A DNA stretch of 19,855 nucleotides from Chloroflexota bacterium (GTDB lineage: Bacteria; Chloroflexota; Dehalococcoidia; Lucifugimonadales; Lucifugimonadaceae). Location of the stretch: NCBI GenBank assembly GCA_002725925.1, contig PBRL01000067.1, positions 1-19,855 of the forward strand, in the 5' to 3' direction. This document shows, piece after piece, positions 1 through 8,211 of the stretch. A program made the translations under genes and the position numbers. Each line of letters begins with the position of its first letter. Within the stretch, counting starts at the first letter, position 1. The notes under the pieces were generated by a model. That model saw nothing but the letters and a program-made list of their open reading frames with translations, was not told where the DNA came from and ran no database searches.

Positions 1-133
1 ACAAAGCCCTCTTGGAAGAGTGGCTACCTCTGAAGAAATAGCTCAAGCAGTTTTGATGCTTTCTATGGATGGTATGGAATATGCTACCGGAACAATTTTA
101 GATATAAACGGCGCTTCTTACTTAAGATCTTAA
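1..133 (+). CDS. Short-chain dehydrogenase/reductase (SDR), C-terminal fragment
   Basis: Only the last 43 residues are inside the window, read in the frame that starts at base 2 and ends at TAA 131-133. They begin QSPLGRVATSEEIAQAV and continue with YATGTILDINGASY. This is the typical end of classical SDR oxidoreductases (PLGR-x-ATPEEIA, then TGT-x-L-x-DGG), so the gene probably encodes an NAD(P)-dependent alcohol or ketone oxidoreductase. The usual final GG of the DGG motif is GA here. Active-site and cofactor motifs lie upstream of the window, so the substrate cannot be inferred. The stop is 12 bases before the CocE-type hydrolase start, which suggests co-transcription. Confidence 0.85.
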   Translation, partial: QSPLGRVATSEEIAQAVLMLSMDGMEYATGTILDINGASYLRS

Positions 134-145
134 GCTTATAGTACT

Positions 146-2218
146 ATGAAAAAACCAATCTTGATCGCTGGACTCCTACTCGTTGGTGGATACTTTTCTT
201 ATACTCCTGATGCTTTTTCTGCAAACCACCATAACAAAATAGAAATTACTGAAGTCTCGATCACAATGTCCGATGGTATCCGATTAGCGGCCGACATCTA
301 TTGGCCTGCTGGGGCTGATAAGAAAGATCGTTTCCCGATTTTGCTGGAATATCTTCCCTATCGAAAGGATGATAATCGGGCTCGCAATTACTCCCTTTAT
401 TCCTATTTCTTAGAACACGGTTACCTGGTTGTTCGTGTTGATATGCGAGGTACAGGAAATAGTGAAGGAATAACCATCCCTTATGAGTACTCAGACATCG
501 AATTAGACGATGGGGAAGAGGTGATTGACTGGCTATCACAACAGAAATGGTCAACCGGTAGCGTAGGTATGTTTGGTATTTCCTGGGGAGGGTTCAAATC
601 AATCCAAATGGCTATGCGAAACCCACCAGCTTTAAAGGCATTCGTCGCCGTGATGGCAACCGAGTATCTCTATCAAGAAGACGTTCACTATATGGATGGT
701 ATTATGCATACGGATTCCTGGATGATGAGCAATGATCTCTACAATGTTTTGCCAGGTGCACCCGATTTCAAGATGGATGACGAATGGGTAAGAAATCGTT
801 TCAATGTGGAACCCAGTGTCTACACTTACATGCGTCAGCAGCGTGATGGTGCATTTTGGGATAGAGCATCTGCAAAAGGCCAGTATGAAAAGATTCGTAT
901 ACCGGGATATCATATTGGCGGTTGGTACGATGGATATCGCAACAGCTTGCCGCGGATGCTGGAAAATGTTCAGGCACCTGTGAAAGCACTGATCGGTCCT
1001 TGGGATCATTATTTTCCTCACAATGCCTGGCCTGAACCACAGATTGAGTGGCGACATGAGGCTGTTCGCTGGTTTGACCAATGGCTTAAAGGTGAAGATA
1101 CAGGTATTCTCCAAGAACCTGACTTCGCCGTGTATGTTCGTAATTATCATGCCCCTGATCCTACTCTGGATAGAGTTTCTGGTTACTGGCGATGGGAGAA
1201 TGACTGGCCGATTGAACGGATTGAAAATCACAGCTGGTACGCACATGCAAACCACAGCTTGTCTACTGCTCCGGCAGAAAATGCAACACACAGCATGACC
1301 TACAAGCCTTCCATAGGGCTGGAGGGAGGTGGACCCACCATGTGGTGGGGCAGCATCCTTCCAGACCAGCAACCGATGGATGACTATAGTTTGGTCTATG
1401 ATAGCGAGATACTGGATACTCCTCTTGAAATACTGGGAAGACCGATAGCGAGACTCCGTGTCTCAGCAAACGCAACTCGTGCAAATTGGGTTGTCCGTGT
1501 CTCGGACGTGGCACCGGATGGACAGGTAACCCAAGTAGCAGGAGCCGCCTTCAATGGCACGCACCGGATCTCTGCCCGTGAACCTAGTGATATTGTACTT
1601 GGAGAGGAGTTTGACTTAAACATTGATCTTCATTTTACATCCTGGGTCTTTCCAAAAGGACATAGGGTTCGTGTTGCCATTAGCAATGCGCAGTGGCCGA
1701 TGCTTTGGCCGACACCCATGCAGATGAAATCGACACTCGCAATAGGTGGCAATAATGGTGCGCGGATTGATCTTCCTGTCGTTCCCCCCGGCGAGAAAAA
1801 TGCACCCAACTTTAAAGAACCTTCACCAAATCCCTGGCTTTCAGGGTATGAAGTTATAGATTATGGCAATATTACTGGTTATGCCGCGATTAACTCAGTT
1901 CAACACGATCCAGAGACCGGTGAAGCATTTGGTGTTGCAACCAATACAGGCGCGGTACTTTACCCTTGGGGCATTGAACGCTTTGAAGAAGAGATTGAGC
2001 ATCGAACATCTGATGAAAATCCAGAACTTACCTCCGTTGTAGGGCGATACAAGATAACTGAGGAATTAGAGGATCGGACCCTTGATTTCGAACAGAATGT
2101 AGAGTTTAAAAGCGATGAAGAAAACTTCTATTTGACATTCCATCGTTGGGTGTCTGTCAATGGTGAACTCTATAAGGAGAAAGTTTGGCAGGAAATTATA
2201 CCCAGGGATTTTCAGTAG
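146..2218 (+). CDS. Exported CocE/NonD family serine hydrolase (X-Pro dipeptidyl-peptidase S15-like)
   Basis: This 690-residue alpha/beta hydrolase starts with a hydrophobic signal sequence (residues 1-26, ending DAFSA) and should act in the periplasm or outside the cell. The order is an S15-type alpha/beta hydrolase domain (about 35-310) and a C-terminal jelly-roll domain (about 330-570, typical of XPP/CocE enzymes), followed by about 100 less conserved residues. The nucleophile elbow is GISWGG with Ser146. By analogy with bacterial cocaine esterase the acid is Asp262 (GGWYDGY) and the base His288 (GPWDHYF), and Tyr72 in LPYRKDD may help form the oxyanion hole. Family members cleave esters, amides or X-Pro peptides, and the substrate is unknown here. 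No clear Shine-Dalgarno precedes the ATG, which fits translation coupled to the upstream SDR gene. A 10-bp palindrome (ATAGTACTAT, 138-147) overlaps the start. Confidence 0.9.
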   Translation: MKKPILIAGLLLVGGYFSYTPDAFSANHHNKIEITEVSITMSDGIRLAADIYWPAGADKKDRFPILLEYLPYRKDDNRARNYSLYSYFLEHGYLVVRVDMRGTGNSEGITIPYEYSDIELDDGEEVIDWLSQQKWSTGSVGMFGISWGGFKSIQMAMRNPPALKAFVAVMATEYLYQEDVHYMDGIMHTDSWMMSNDLYNVLPGAPDFKMDDEWVRNRFNVEPSVYTYMRQQRDGAFWDRASAKGQYEKIRIPGYHIGGWYDGYRNSLPRMLENVQAPVKALIGPWDHYFPHNAWPEPQIEWRHEAVRWFDQWLKGEDTGILQEPDFAVYVRNYHAPDPTLDRVSGYWRWENDWPIERIENHSWYAHANHSLSTAPAENATHSMTYKPSIGLEGGGPTMWWGSILPDQQPMDDYSLVYDSEILDTPLEILGRPIARLRVSANATRANWVVRVSDVAPDGQVTQVAGAAFNGTHRISAREPSDIVLGEEFDLNIDLHFTSWVFPKGHRVRVAISNAQWPMLWPTPMQMKSTLAIGGNNGARIDLPVVPPGEKNAPNFKEPSPNPWLSGYEVIDYGNITGYAAINSVQHDPETGEAFGVATNTGAVLYPWGIERFEEEIEHRTSDENPELTSVVGRYKITEELEDRTLDFEQNVEFKSDEENFYLTFHRWVSVNGELYKEKVWQEIIPRDFQ

Positions 2219-2255
2219 AAGAAGACAAATAAGGATTAAATTAGATAATTGCATT

Positions 2256-3149
2256 ATGAAATACCTTTTAGACAGCGGCATGGGTGATGAACTGGAACAG
2301 CGGGGATTTGAAGTCCCTGATTGGAAAACTTCCATTTGGTCGGTCTCGGCACTCATTAAATCTCCCAATGCAGTGGTTGAAATTCATAAGGACAACATCA
2401 AAGCTGGCTGTAATGTGATCACCACCAACAATTATTACGTCACACCAAACATACTTAAGAGAGAAGGTATTGAAAGCGAATTTGAGAGCCTAACCAGATT
2501 GGCAATTGATTTAGCCGAAGAATCTAGACAAGGATTTCCTGAAGTTCTCATAGCTGGATCCTTTCCACCTATTGAGACCAATTTTCGGCCAGACCTTACA
2601 CCCAGCAATGATGTACTTGATGACTATTATTCAAATCTTGGATCATTCATACAACAAAACGTGGACTTAATCATATGTGAAACAATGGGCTCGATTAGGG
2701 AAGGCATCAATGCAGCAAGGAACGCCTTAGAATTTAGTGACCATGTTTGGCTGAGCTGGACCAACAAAGGGGTTTCAGGAGACGCATTACCCAGTGGGGA
2801 AAAATTAAAAGACGCCATAACGGAGGCCAATCAGTTGGATATCGAATGCCAATTAGTCAACTGCTGTGCTGCTGATCTGGCTACAAAAAATATAGAGATA
2901 CTTAAAACAGCAACGAATTTTGGGATCTATGCCAACTCTAGAAAACTCAAAGAGCAGAAATTAATTCAAGATCTGGGAGAAACTGTAGATATCGATGTAA
3001 ATCACTATGAAAATACCCTACCTATGACAGCTGAGGAATATGCAAAAGAGGCTAAAATTTGGATTGATGAGGGTGCTTATGTGGTTGGTGGTTGCTGTAC
3101 TACAAGACCGGAACATATTAAAAAAATTGCAGATGAACTGAAAAAGTAG
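2256..3149 (+). CDS. Homocysteine S-methyltransferase family protein
   Basis: The 297-residue protein matches the zinc-dependent homocysteine S-methyltransferase family (MmuM/BHMT type), which transfers a methyl group from S-methylmethionine, betaine or a similar donor to homocysteine to give methionine. The frame is open from 2160, inside the previous gene, but the family begins with LLD-x-GMGTELE. I therefore choose ATG 2256, giving MKYLLDSGMGDELEQRG. The expected zinc cysteines are present: Cys203/204 in LVNCCAADL and Cys280/281 in VVGGCCTTRPEH near the C terminus. The length is normal for the family, so the enzyme should be active in the cytoplasm. The start is 37 bases after the CocE-type hydrolase stop, and the only AGG upstream is about 20 bases away, so translation may depend on coupling. 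The methyl donor cannot be read from sequence. An AT-rich gap follows. Confidence 0.9.
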   Translation: MKYLLDSGMGDELEQRGFEVPDWKTSIWSVSALIKSPNAVVEIHKDNIKAGCNVITTNNYYVTPNILKREGIESEFESLTRLAIDLAEESRQGFPEVLIAGSFPPIETNFRPDLTPSNDVLDDYYSNLGSFIQQNVDLIICETMGSIREGINAARNALEFSDHVWLSWTNKGVSGDALPSGEKLKDAITEANQLDIECQLVNCCAADLATKNIEILKTATNFGIYANSRKLKEQKLIQDLGETVDIDVNHYENTLPMTAEEYAKEAKIWIDEGAYVVGGCCTTRPEHIKKIADELKK

Positions 3150-3196
3150 ATCGGGATATTCATAGCTCCACAACCACCCCATTTTAGAACAATACT

Positions 3197-3376
3197 TTAG
3201 TCTAAAACAGCATATAACTGCTCCATTCCAAATACCTTTCTGTTGCCACAAGACTCAATGTGTTTAGCATATTTATCGGGTATTCCTTTACCTTGAATAA
3301 ATTGCCTCATTGCTGAACCTTTTTGAACATTCTCAGCTCTTTTATCACGATTATACCAATGTGCCATTCTTATCAT
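3197..3376 (-). CDS. Possible small ORF, 59 residues, unknown function
   Basis: On the minus strand an open frame runs from ATG 3376 to TAA 3197. It encodes 59 residues beginning MIRMAHWYNRDKRAENVQKG and ending MEQLYAVLD. The composition is protein-like (mixed charged and aromatic residues, no low complexity), and the preceding in-frame codons NDFPYD keep that character until a TGA. It may therefore be the 3' end of a decayed gene rather than a complete small gene. No good ribosome binding site precedes it. It fills most of the gap between the methyltransferase and the SnoaL-like gene and is antisense to both. I do not recognise the family. Confidence 0.35.
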   Translation of the reverse strand: MIRMAHWYNRDKRAENVQKGSAMRQFIQGKGIPDKYAKHIESCGNRKVFGMEQLYAVLD

Positions 3377-3436
3377 ATCGTAAGGAAAATCATTTCAGCT
3401 ATGCTAGAAAGGTAATTATAGAAGAGAGGTAGTTGG

Positions 3437-3898
3437 ATGAAAAAAATACTGATTGTTTTAGCCACCACGTTCATTTCATTTTCAGTATTCGCTGATAACC
3501 ATAACTCATCAGCGGCTACAGAAGTTAAAAATGCAACTATAGCTTTTAATAAAGCTTATGAAACCAATGACGTAGAAGGGTATTTCAATATGTATGCTGA
3601 TGATGCGATGTTGTATTTTTACGGCAACCGATGGGAAGTGTCGACTTATTATGATTATTGGAAGACCTCAATGATCGGAGCCGGTGGCGGTGTTGAAAAA
3701 AATACGGTGTCCGATGTACAAGTGATGGTAGTACCAGGAGGTAATACCGCCATTGTTTCTTCCTTTATTGAAAATCGTTCGCGCTCACCGAAAGGAGATA
3801 TCAACGAAGAGAAAGGTTTCGAGAGTGAAGTTTGGCAGAAAATTGATGGTGTATGGAAAGTTATTAGTCTGCATTACAGTGTTATTCCACCCGAATGA
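3437..3898 (+). CDS. Exported SnoaL/NTF2-like protein (DUF4440 / CaMKII-association type)
   Basis: This 153-residue protein has a clear Sec signal peptide (residues 1-19, MKKILIVLATTFISFSVFA). The mature part of about 130 residues looks like an NTF2-like cone fold: an N-terminal helix (AFNKAYETNDVEGYFNMYAD), a central aromatic segment, and a C-terminal strand pair ESEVWQKIDGVWKVISLHYS that closely resembles the end of CaMKII-association/DUF4440 domains. Such domains bind small ligands or are cyclases, isomerases or hydratases, and no specific activity can be assigned. A good ribosome binding site (GAGAGG) precedes ATG 3437. It appears monocistronic: the next gene starts 414 bases later. Confidence 0.8.
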   Translation: MKKILIVLATTFISFSVFADNHNSSAATEVKNATIAFNKAYETNDVEGYFNMYADDAMLYFYGNRWEVSTYYDYWKTSMIGAGGGVEKNTVSDVQVMVVPGGNTAIVSSFIENRSRSPKGDINEEKGFESEVWQKIDGVWKVISLHYSVIPPE

Positions 3899-4312
3899 AA
3901 CAAAGGTCATTCATCAAATAAACTGAAACCGGTCCCACTTACTGCTTCATAAGTTGCCCTCCAGATGTTTATGAAGGAAAATAAACTTAGATAGGAGTTG
4001 GTTCCAATTTTTAACCATAAGCTCCACCACCTTGAATACCTTATAAATAGGGCGATACAGAGCTCTTTAGTCTTTAATTAAGCTCTAACAGGTCTCTTAT
4101 TTACAAGACGTTAGGTGAACTCTTTTCTACTCTCTTGTTCTGTTTGTTGTAAATATTTCCTTTTTGTTCTAAATCTGTATAAAAACTATCAATGTAAAAA
4201 CTAAGCAAATAACATATGCTCAAGATGCCATATATATATCTATTGACGGATAGTGTAAATCTCTCCACTGGGCCATTATGATTAGATCGTAAGAACTAAA
4301 AGAGGGTATACA
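3899..4312. other. Intergenic stretch upstream of the TonB-dependent receptor
   Basis: This AT-rich 414-base stretch has no credible ORF on either strand and no recognised RNA. Its only clear structure is the motif at 4240-4253, with a -10-like TATGAT at 4277-4282 and the receptor's ribosome binding site (AGAGGG) just before 4313. The rest (3899-4230) shows no repeat or strong hairpin that I can support. Confidence 0.6.
4240..4253 (+). promoter_or_regulatory. Regulatory motif copy 1, CTATTGACGGATAG
   Basis: This 14-bp element recurs exactly at 10516-10529 and with one mismatch at 9384-9397, each time upstream of and oriented toward a gene for an exported protein. It contains an imperfect inverted repeat CTAT-N6-ATAG. 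It lies 59 bases before the receptor start. A -10-like TATGAT follows 23 bases downstream, so the motif would sit around the -35 region, as expected for an activator site. TTGACG itself is spaced wrongly for a normal -35 box. Confidence 0.55.
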
Positions 4313-6463
4313 ATGAAAAATTTAACCACATTACTTGCTGGCTTCGTTTTGCTAAGCATGTCAGGCAGTCTGATGGCTCAAACAGAAGTCTCTGACGAGC
4401 AAGATAATCAAAACCAAGCTATAGAAGAAATAACTGTCTCAGCGTCTAGAACTGATGACACAATATCTACAATGCCCAATCAAGTAACCATTGTATTGGA
4501 AGAAGAAATTAAGCGAGCTATTACTATTTCGGACAACATGTCTGGTGTCTTAGAAACTACGGTTCCAGGTTTTAGCGGTTCTACAAGCACCCAGACACTA
4601 AGGGGTATTTCTTTAAGAGGTGGTAACCCTCTAATACTGATTGATGGAATCCCTCAATACGTCAGTATGTTTGACAGCAACAAGGAGGCAAATCCCATAG
4701 ATATGGACTTTGTATCAAGAGTTGAAGTTATTCATGGAGCATCAGCTATTCAAGGAATAGGGGGCACGGGTGGGGTAATAAATCTGATAACGAAAACTCC
4801 TTCATCAGAAGACGGGTTCTCACAAGATGTTACGCTCCGAATTAATTCGGCCATGCCTACCGGCGATGACTCGGTTAGTAAGAAAATTGCATACACCGCG
4901 GGCATGAGACAAGGCAACCTTAATGTATTATTTGGTTATGCTAAAAACACCCGAGGAATGTCTTATGATCCAAATGGAGACGTAGTTGGCTTGGTGAGAT
5001 ATTCGGGAAGTATAGGTGATACTGTATCAGACGATATTTTGCTAAAAGCGAATTATACAAGCGGTGTGCACTCTCTGAATATTATGCACAACAGATCTGA
5101 GATGGAAAGTAGAAGCGGGTGGGCGCCTATTGCAGGATGTCACCCGAACAGATGTTCTCCTGCTAGCGTGCAATCTTCGACAAAAGGCTGGGATGAGGCA
5201 ACCAATGCTATGCCTCCGTGGGCTGATAACGTGGCAACGAGCATAGATTATGTTAATCAAGACCTATTCTCTTGGAAGTTAGTCGCTCAATACTATATTT
5301 CAGACTTTGAGTATCGCTTCGATGGGTCTCCTAGTAGCTTCTATAGCGATAGTATGCCTCCGGTTACTGTTATGGGACAGACGCAGGTAATCTCTGAAAA
5401 AGATGGTTTCAGGTTTACTTTATCTAAGACACTTAATGACAATATCGATATCACCTTAGGTTATGACGCTGTCTCTGAGGAGACCTCACAAATAATCCCT
5501 CAAAATAACATGGTGCTTATTCCGCCAACCGAGCTTGACCAATCTGCTCCTTTCATATACGCCAACTGGAAAATCAACGACCGCTTCAGAGTCAACGCAG
5601 GCGCACGTCGGGTAGATAGTGAGGTGTCTATGCCAGATTATATGCCGATTCCCTATTACCTTATAAGAGGAAGCGGGCCACTTACAGGCGGTACAACTGA
5701 CAGTACTGACACTATTATAAATTACGGGGTGATGTTCGATATTACCGATAATATTTCTATGTACGCGAGTGTTACTGAAGGCTTCGAATTGGCCGAGGTA
5801 GGACGCGTGGTTCGTGCTAATGGTGTAGCGGCAGGCGTGACTCTATCCAATGACTACATGGCAATTGTCCCTAATATTCATGAAAATACTGAGTTTGGCC
5901 TGCGATATAACGATGGAGTGACGAAGCTGGAACTATCTGTATTTGAACAAAATGCACCCTTTGGTAATTCCTATTCTCCGAATGAAGAAGGCCTACTGCA
6001 AATTTCTAGGTTGGAAACCCGAAGAAACGGCTACAATGTTAGTTTTAGTCGGCTGATTTCTGATTCTGTTAGTTTCGGTCTTAGCTACGCTCAGGCTGAT
6101 GCGAAGACTGATGGAGATTCAAACGGTTCTTTTGAAACAGATTTGACCTCTGTTTCAGCGGGACCTCCGGATCAAGTGAAGCTTTATCTTAACTTTGCAT
6201 TAAATGATTGGGATGGAAGAGTTTCAATGATTAAGTATTCCGACAAAGACTTTAAAAACACGATATATAAATTCGATGGTTATAAAATAGCGAATTTGAA
6301 TTTTTCTAGAGAGTTTGGTAACGATAAGACTTTTGGTGTTGGGCTTTACAATTTATTCAATGAGGAATATATCGATTTGTACTCTCAAATCAGTAGAAAT
6401 AATAACTGGTATGTTGCTGGCACCGGAAGAACTATTAGTATGTCATATAACCAGAGCTTCTAG
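4313..6463 (+). CDS. TonB-dependent outer-membrane receptor
   Basis: The 716-residue protein has a Sec signal peptide (1-23, ending SLMAQ) and a TonB-box-like segment EEITVSA at about 39-44. The plug domain (about 50-165) carries the conserved LRGGNPLILIDGIPQYVS and RVEVIHGASAIQGIGGTGG blocks. The C-terminal beta-barrel has alternating strands, the conserved GVGLYNLFNEEY block near the end, and a terminal Phe as in outer-membrane barrels. It should import a scarce or large ligand using TonB energy. The cargo is not evident: no siderophore or vitamin B12 genes are adjacent, and the nearby secreted hydrolases make an organic nutrient possible. Two cysteines (276 and 281, AGCHPNRCSPA) lie in a predicted surface loop and could form a disulfide. 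A good ribosome binding site (AGAGGG) and the shared 14-bp motif lie upstream. The gene converges with the serine hydrolase gene downstream. Confidence 0.92.
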   Translation: MKNLTTLLAGFVLLSMSGSLMAQTEVSDEQDNQNQAIEEITVSASRTDDTISTMPNQVTIVLEEEIKRAITISDNMSGVLETTVPGFSGSTSTQTLRGISLRGGNPLILIDGIPQYVSMFDSNKEANPIDMDFVSRVEVIHGASAIQGIGGTGGVINLITKTPSSEDGFSQDVTLRINSAMPTGDDSVSKKIAYTAGMRQGNLNVLFGYAKNTRGMSYDPNGDVVGLVRYSGSIGDTVSDDILLKANYTSGVHSLNIMHNRSEMESRSGWAPIAGCHPNRCSPASVQSSTKGWDEATNAMPPWADNVATSIDYVNQDLFSWKLVAQYYISDFEYRFDGSPSSFYSDSMPPVTVMGQTQVISEKDGFRFTLSKTLNDNIDITLGYDAVSEETSQIIPQNNMVLIPPTELDQSAPFIYANWKINDRFRVNAGARRVDSEVSMPDYMPIPYYLIRGSGPLTGGTTDSTDTIINYGVMFDITDNISMYASVTEGFELAEVGRVVRANGVAAGVTLSNDYMAIVPNIHENTEFGLRYNDGVTKLELSVFEQNAPFGNSYSPNEEGLLQISRLETRRNGYNVSFSRLISDSVSFGLSYAQADAKTDGDSNGSFETDLTSVSAGPPDQVKLYLNFALNDWDGRVSMIKYSDKDFKNTIYKFDGYKIANLNFSREFGNDKTFGVGLYNLFNEEYIDLYSQISRNNNWYVAGTGRTISMSYNQSF

Positions 6464-6572
6464 ACAGCAAAATTTATGGTAATGAAAGAGGCTGCTGATT
6501 TAACTTATCGATATCCAACAGACTGTTAGTACGCCTCCTTGGCCTACTGGTGTCTGAAATGCGTAGTGCCGC

Positions 6573-8141
6573 TTAAGGTATTTCCTGTAATTGACGTCCA
6601 CGTAGGGTTGGACGGACTCGCGGTGCGTAATTCGCGTTAACTCGTCGATCAATGCTGATGCGGTCGTCAAAAAACCTGCACACGACAGTATCAACCCATG
6701 CCGTCTCAACGAACTGCCATGTCATTTCAAGAGTGTGCTCATCCCACCACTGACCATGGGCCACTACAACCATGGCTTTCGATTGATATTGATGATGTAG
6801 TTTATTTCCTGTTACGCTTGTACGACCTTCTATCCAATCTCTCATTCCGACATTCACATGGTGATCACCACGGTCGTCTGAAATTCGGAAATCCAGGTTA
6901 TCGTCTGAGAACGTTAGTTGGATCTCGGATACATTGTCGTCATTGGGTTCAATTACGTAAGTTCGCCCTGATATTTGCTTAGCTAGAGGTGACTCTGTAA
7001 AACGTGGTTCAGGCAACAACCTCAGATTATCAGTCCTGCTCCGAAGCTCATTGTTCGCCATTACGTTTTGGCGTAGTGTTGAATAGAGAAATGCTGTGGG
7101 AAAGTGCTCCCAGACCAAATCAAGCAGTGTTTCGCCCTGAACGCCAGCTGTCAGTGTTAGAACAGCATCATGCTCTGGGAATACAATTGAGAACTGACCA
7201 AATGCTCCTTCTGCGAAATATGCGCTGCCAGAAACATTCTGCCACCAGTGATAACCATATTGCTCGCCCGGGACCTGTGTTCGAGTCGCCTGGTTGACCC
7301 AATTACGAGGGATAACCTGCTGCCCCTTCCACTCGCCCATCATCAAATGCAGAATACCCAGTTTGAGTGAATCAACCGTTGTCCAGCTCAGCCCGTTGCC
7401 GCCAGAATTGATTCCGTTCGGACTGGCGCCCCAAGTCAGGTCCGAAATTCCAAGAGGTTGAAATAAGCGTGGCTCCAAATAGTCCCGAAGCGACTCTCCT
7501 GTGGTCTTGGTAATGATAGCGGATAACATGAAACTTAGTGCACTGCTATACAGGAAATGTGTCCCGGGTTGATGGATGACTGGTATTTTAAAGAATTCTG
7601 CGACCCAGCTTGTCTTCACCTGTCTAAAAGTCGATCCAGAAACACTGATGTCGTGTCCTGATCGCATCGTCAAGAGATCCTTGATCGTCATAGATCCGAG
7701 TTTGCTACTGATGACTGCCGGCAATGCCTCATCAAAGAAAGACACAACCTTGTCATGCAATGAAAAGTACCCTTCATCAAGCGCTAGACCTACGCCGCAT
7801 GCAGTAACGCTCTTGGTCAGAGAGTGCATCATATGTGGCCGGTGATATTGATAGGGCCAGCTCCAACCTTCTGCGACCACATAGCCACTGCGGTACAACA
7901 TAAAGCTATGTAGGTCGAGCTTATTGGTAAACGCGCTATCAATGAAATTAAGAACAACACGTGGATCAACGCCAACTTCATCCGGCGAACGCCTCTCCAG
8001 ACCATCATCAGATTGTGTTATCGTTTGGCTTGTTGAAGATGCAAACATCGCCGCAGGAACCAAAGAACTACCGGCTGCGCCTGTAATTACTCGAAATACT
8101 TGACGCCGTGACAGGCTATATTTTGATTTAGACGTGACCAT
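6573..8141 (-). CDS. Probable Tat-exported serine hydrolase, beta-lactamase class C / DD-peptidase-like
   Basis: This 522-residue protein begins with a twin-arginine-type signal (SRRQVF at 11-16, then a hydrophobic stretch to about 35), so it is probably exported folded by the Tat system. The class C beta-lactamase-like domain (about 50-345) has the SxxK motif SLTK with Ser107 and Lys110. The second motif is YSS at 198-200 in place of the usual YxN, and AEGAFGQ at 310-316 is at the place of the third motif. A beta-rich C-terminal region (about 390-500) resembles the lipocalin-like tail found in many such esterases and peptidases. Family members hydrolyse esters, D-peptides or beta-lactams, and I infer an esterase or peptidase rather than a resistance enzyme. 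It lies 70 bases after the alpha/beta hydrolase gene on the same strand, probably in the same transcript. No clear Shine-Dalgarno is visible. Confidence 0.88.
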   Translation of the reverse strand: MVTSKSKYSLSRRQVFRVITGAAGSSLVPAAMFASSTSQTITQSDDGLERRSPDEVGVDPRVVLNFIDSAFTNKLDLHSFMLYRSGYVVAEGWSWPYQYHRPHMMHSLTKSVTACGVGLALDEGYFSLHDKVVSFFDEALPAVISSKLGSMTIKDLLTMRSGHDISVSGSTFRQVKTSWVAEFFKIPVIHQPGTHFLYSSALSFMLSAIITKTTGESLRDYLEPRLFQPLGISDLTWGASPNGINSGGNGLSWTTVDSLKLGILHLMMGEWKGQQVIPRNWVNQATRTQVPGEQYGYHWWQNVSGSAYFAEGAFGQFSIVFPEHDAVLTLTAGVQGETLLDLVWEHFPTAFLYSTLRQNVMANNELRSRTDNLRLLPEPRFTESPLAKQISGRTYVIEPNDDNVSEIQLTFSDDNLDFRISDDRGDHHVNVGMRDWIEGRTSVTGNKLHHQYQSKAMVVVAHGQWWDEHTLEMTWQFVETAWVDTVVCRFFDDRISIDRRVNANYAPRVRPTLRGRQLQEIP

Positions 8142-8211
8142 AGCCGCGCTTGTTACGAAGAGTCCGCATTTTCTTTTACGTCGCAGTGAGTCTCGGTGCG
8201 GCCGAAGTCAT

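Noticed and set aside
632..1372. A 246-residue open frame on the minus strand opposite the CocE-type hydrolase gene
   Set aside because: It lies wholly inside a well-supported gene, has no family features, and its composition is typical of an antisense shadow.
4243..4248. TTGACG of the shared motif taken as a standard -35 box
   Set aside because: In none of the three copies is there a good -10 box 16-18 bases downstream. The best -10-like boxes imply spacers of 24-28 bases, so a regulator site is more likely.
6482..6492. ATGAAAGAGGC, also present at 9521-9531, as a possible dispersed repeat
   Set aside because: Identity ends after 11 bases and the surrounding sequences do not align well, so chance similarity is enough.
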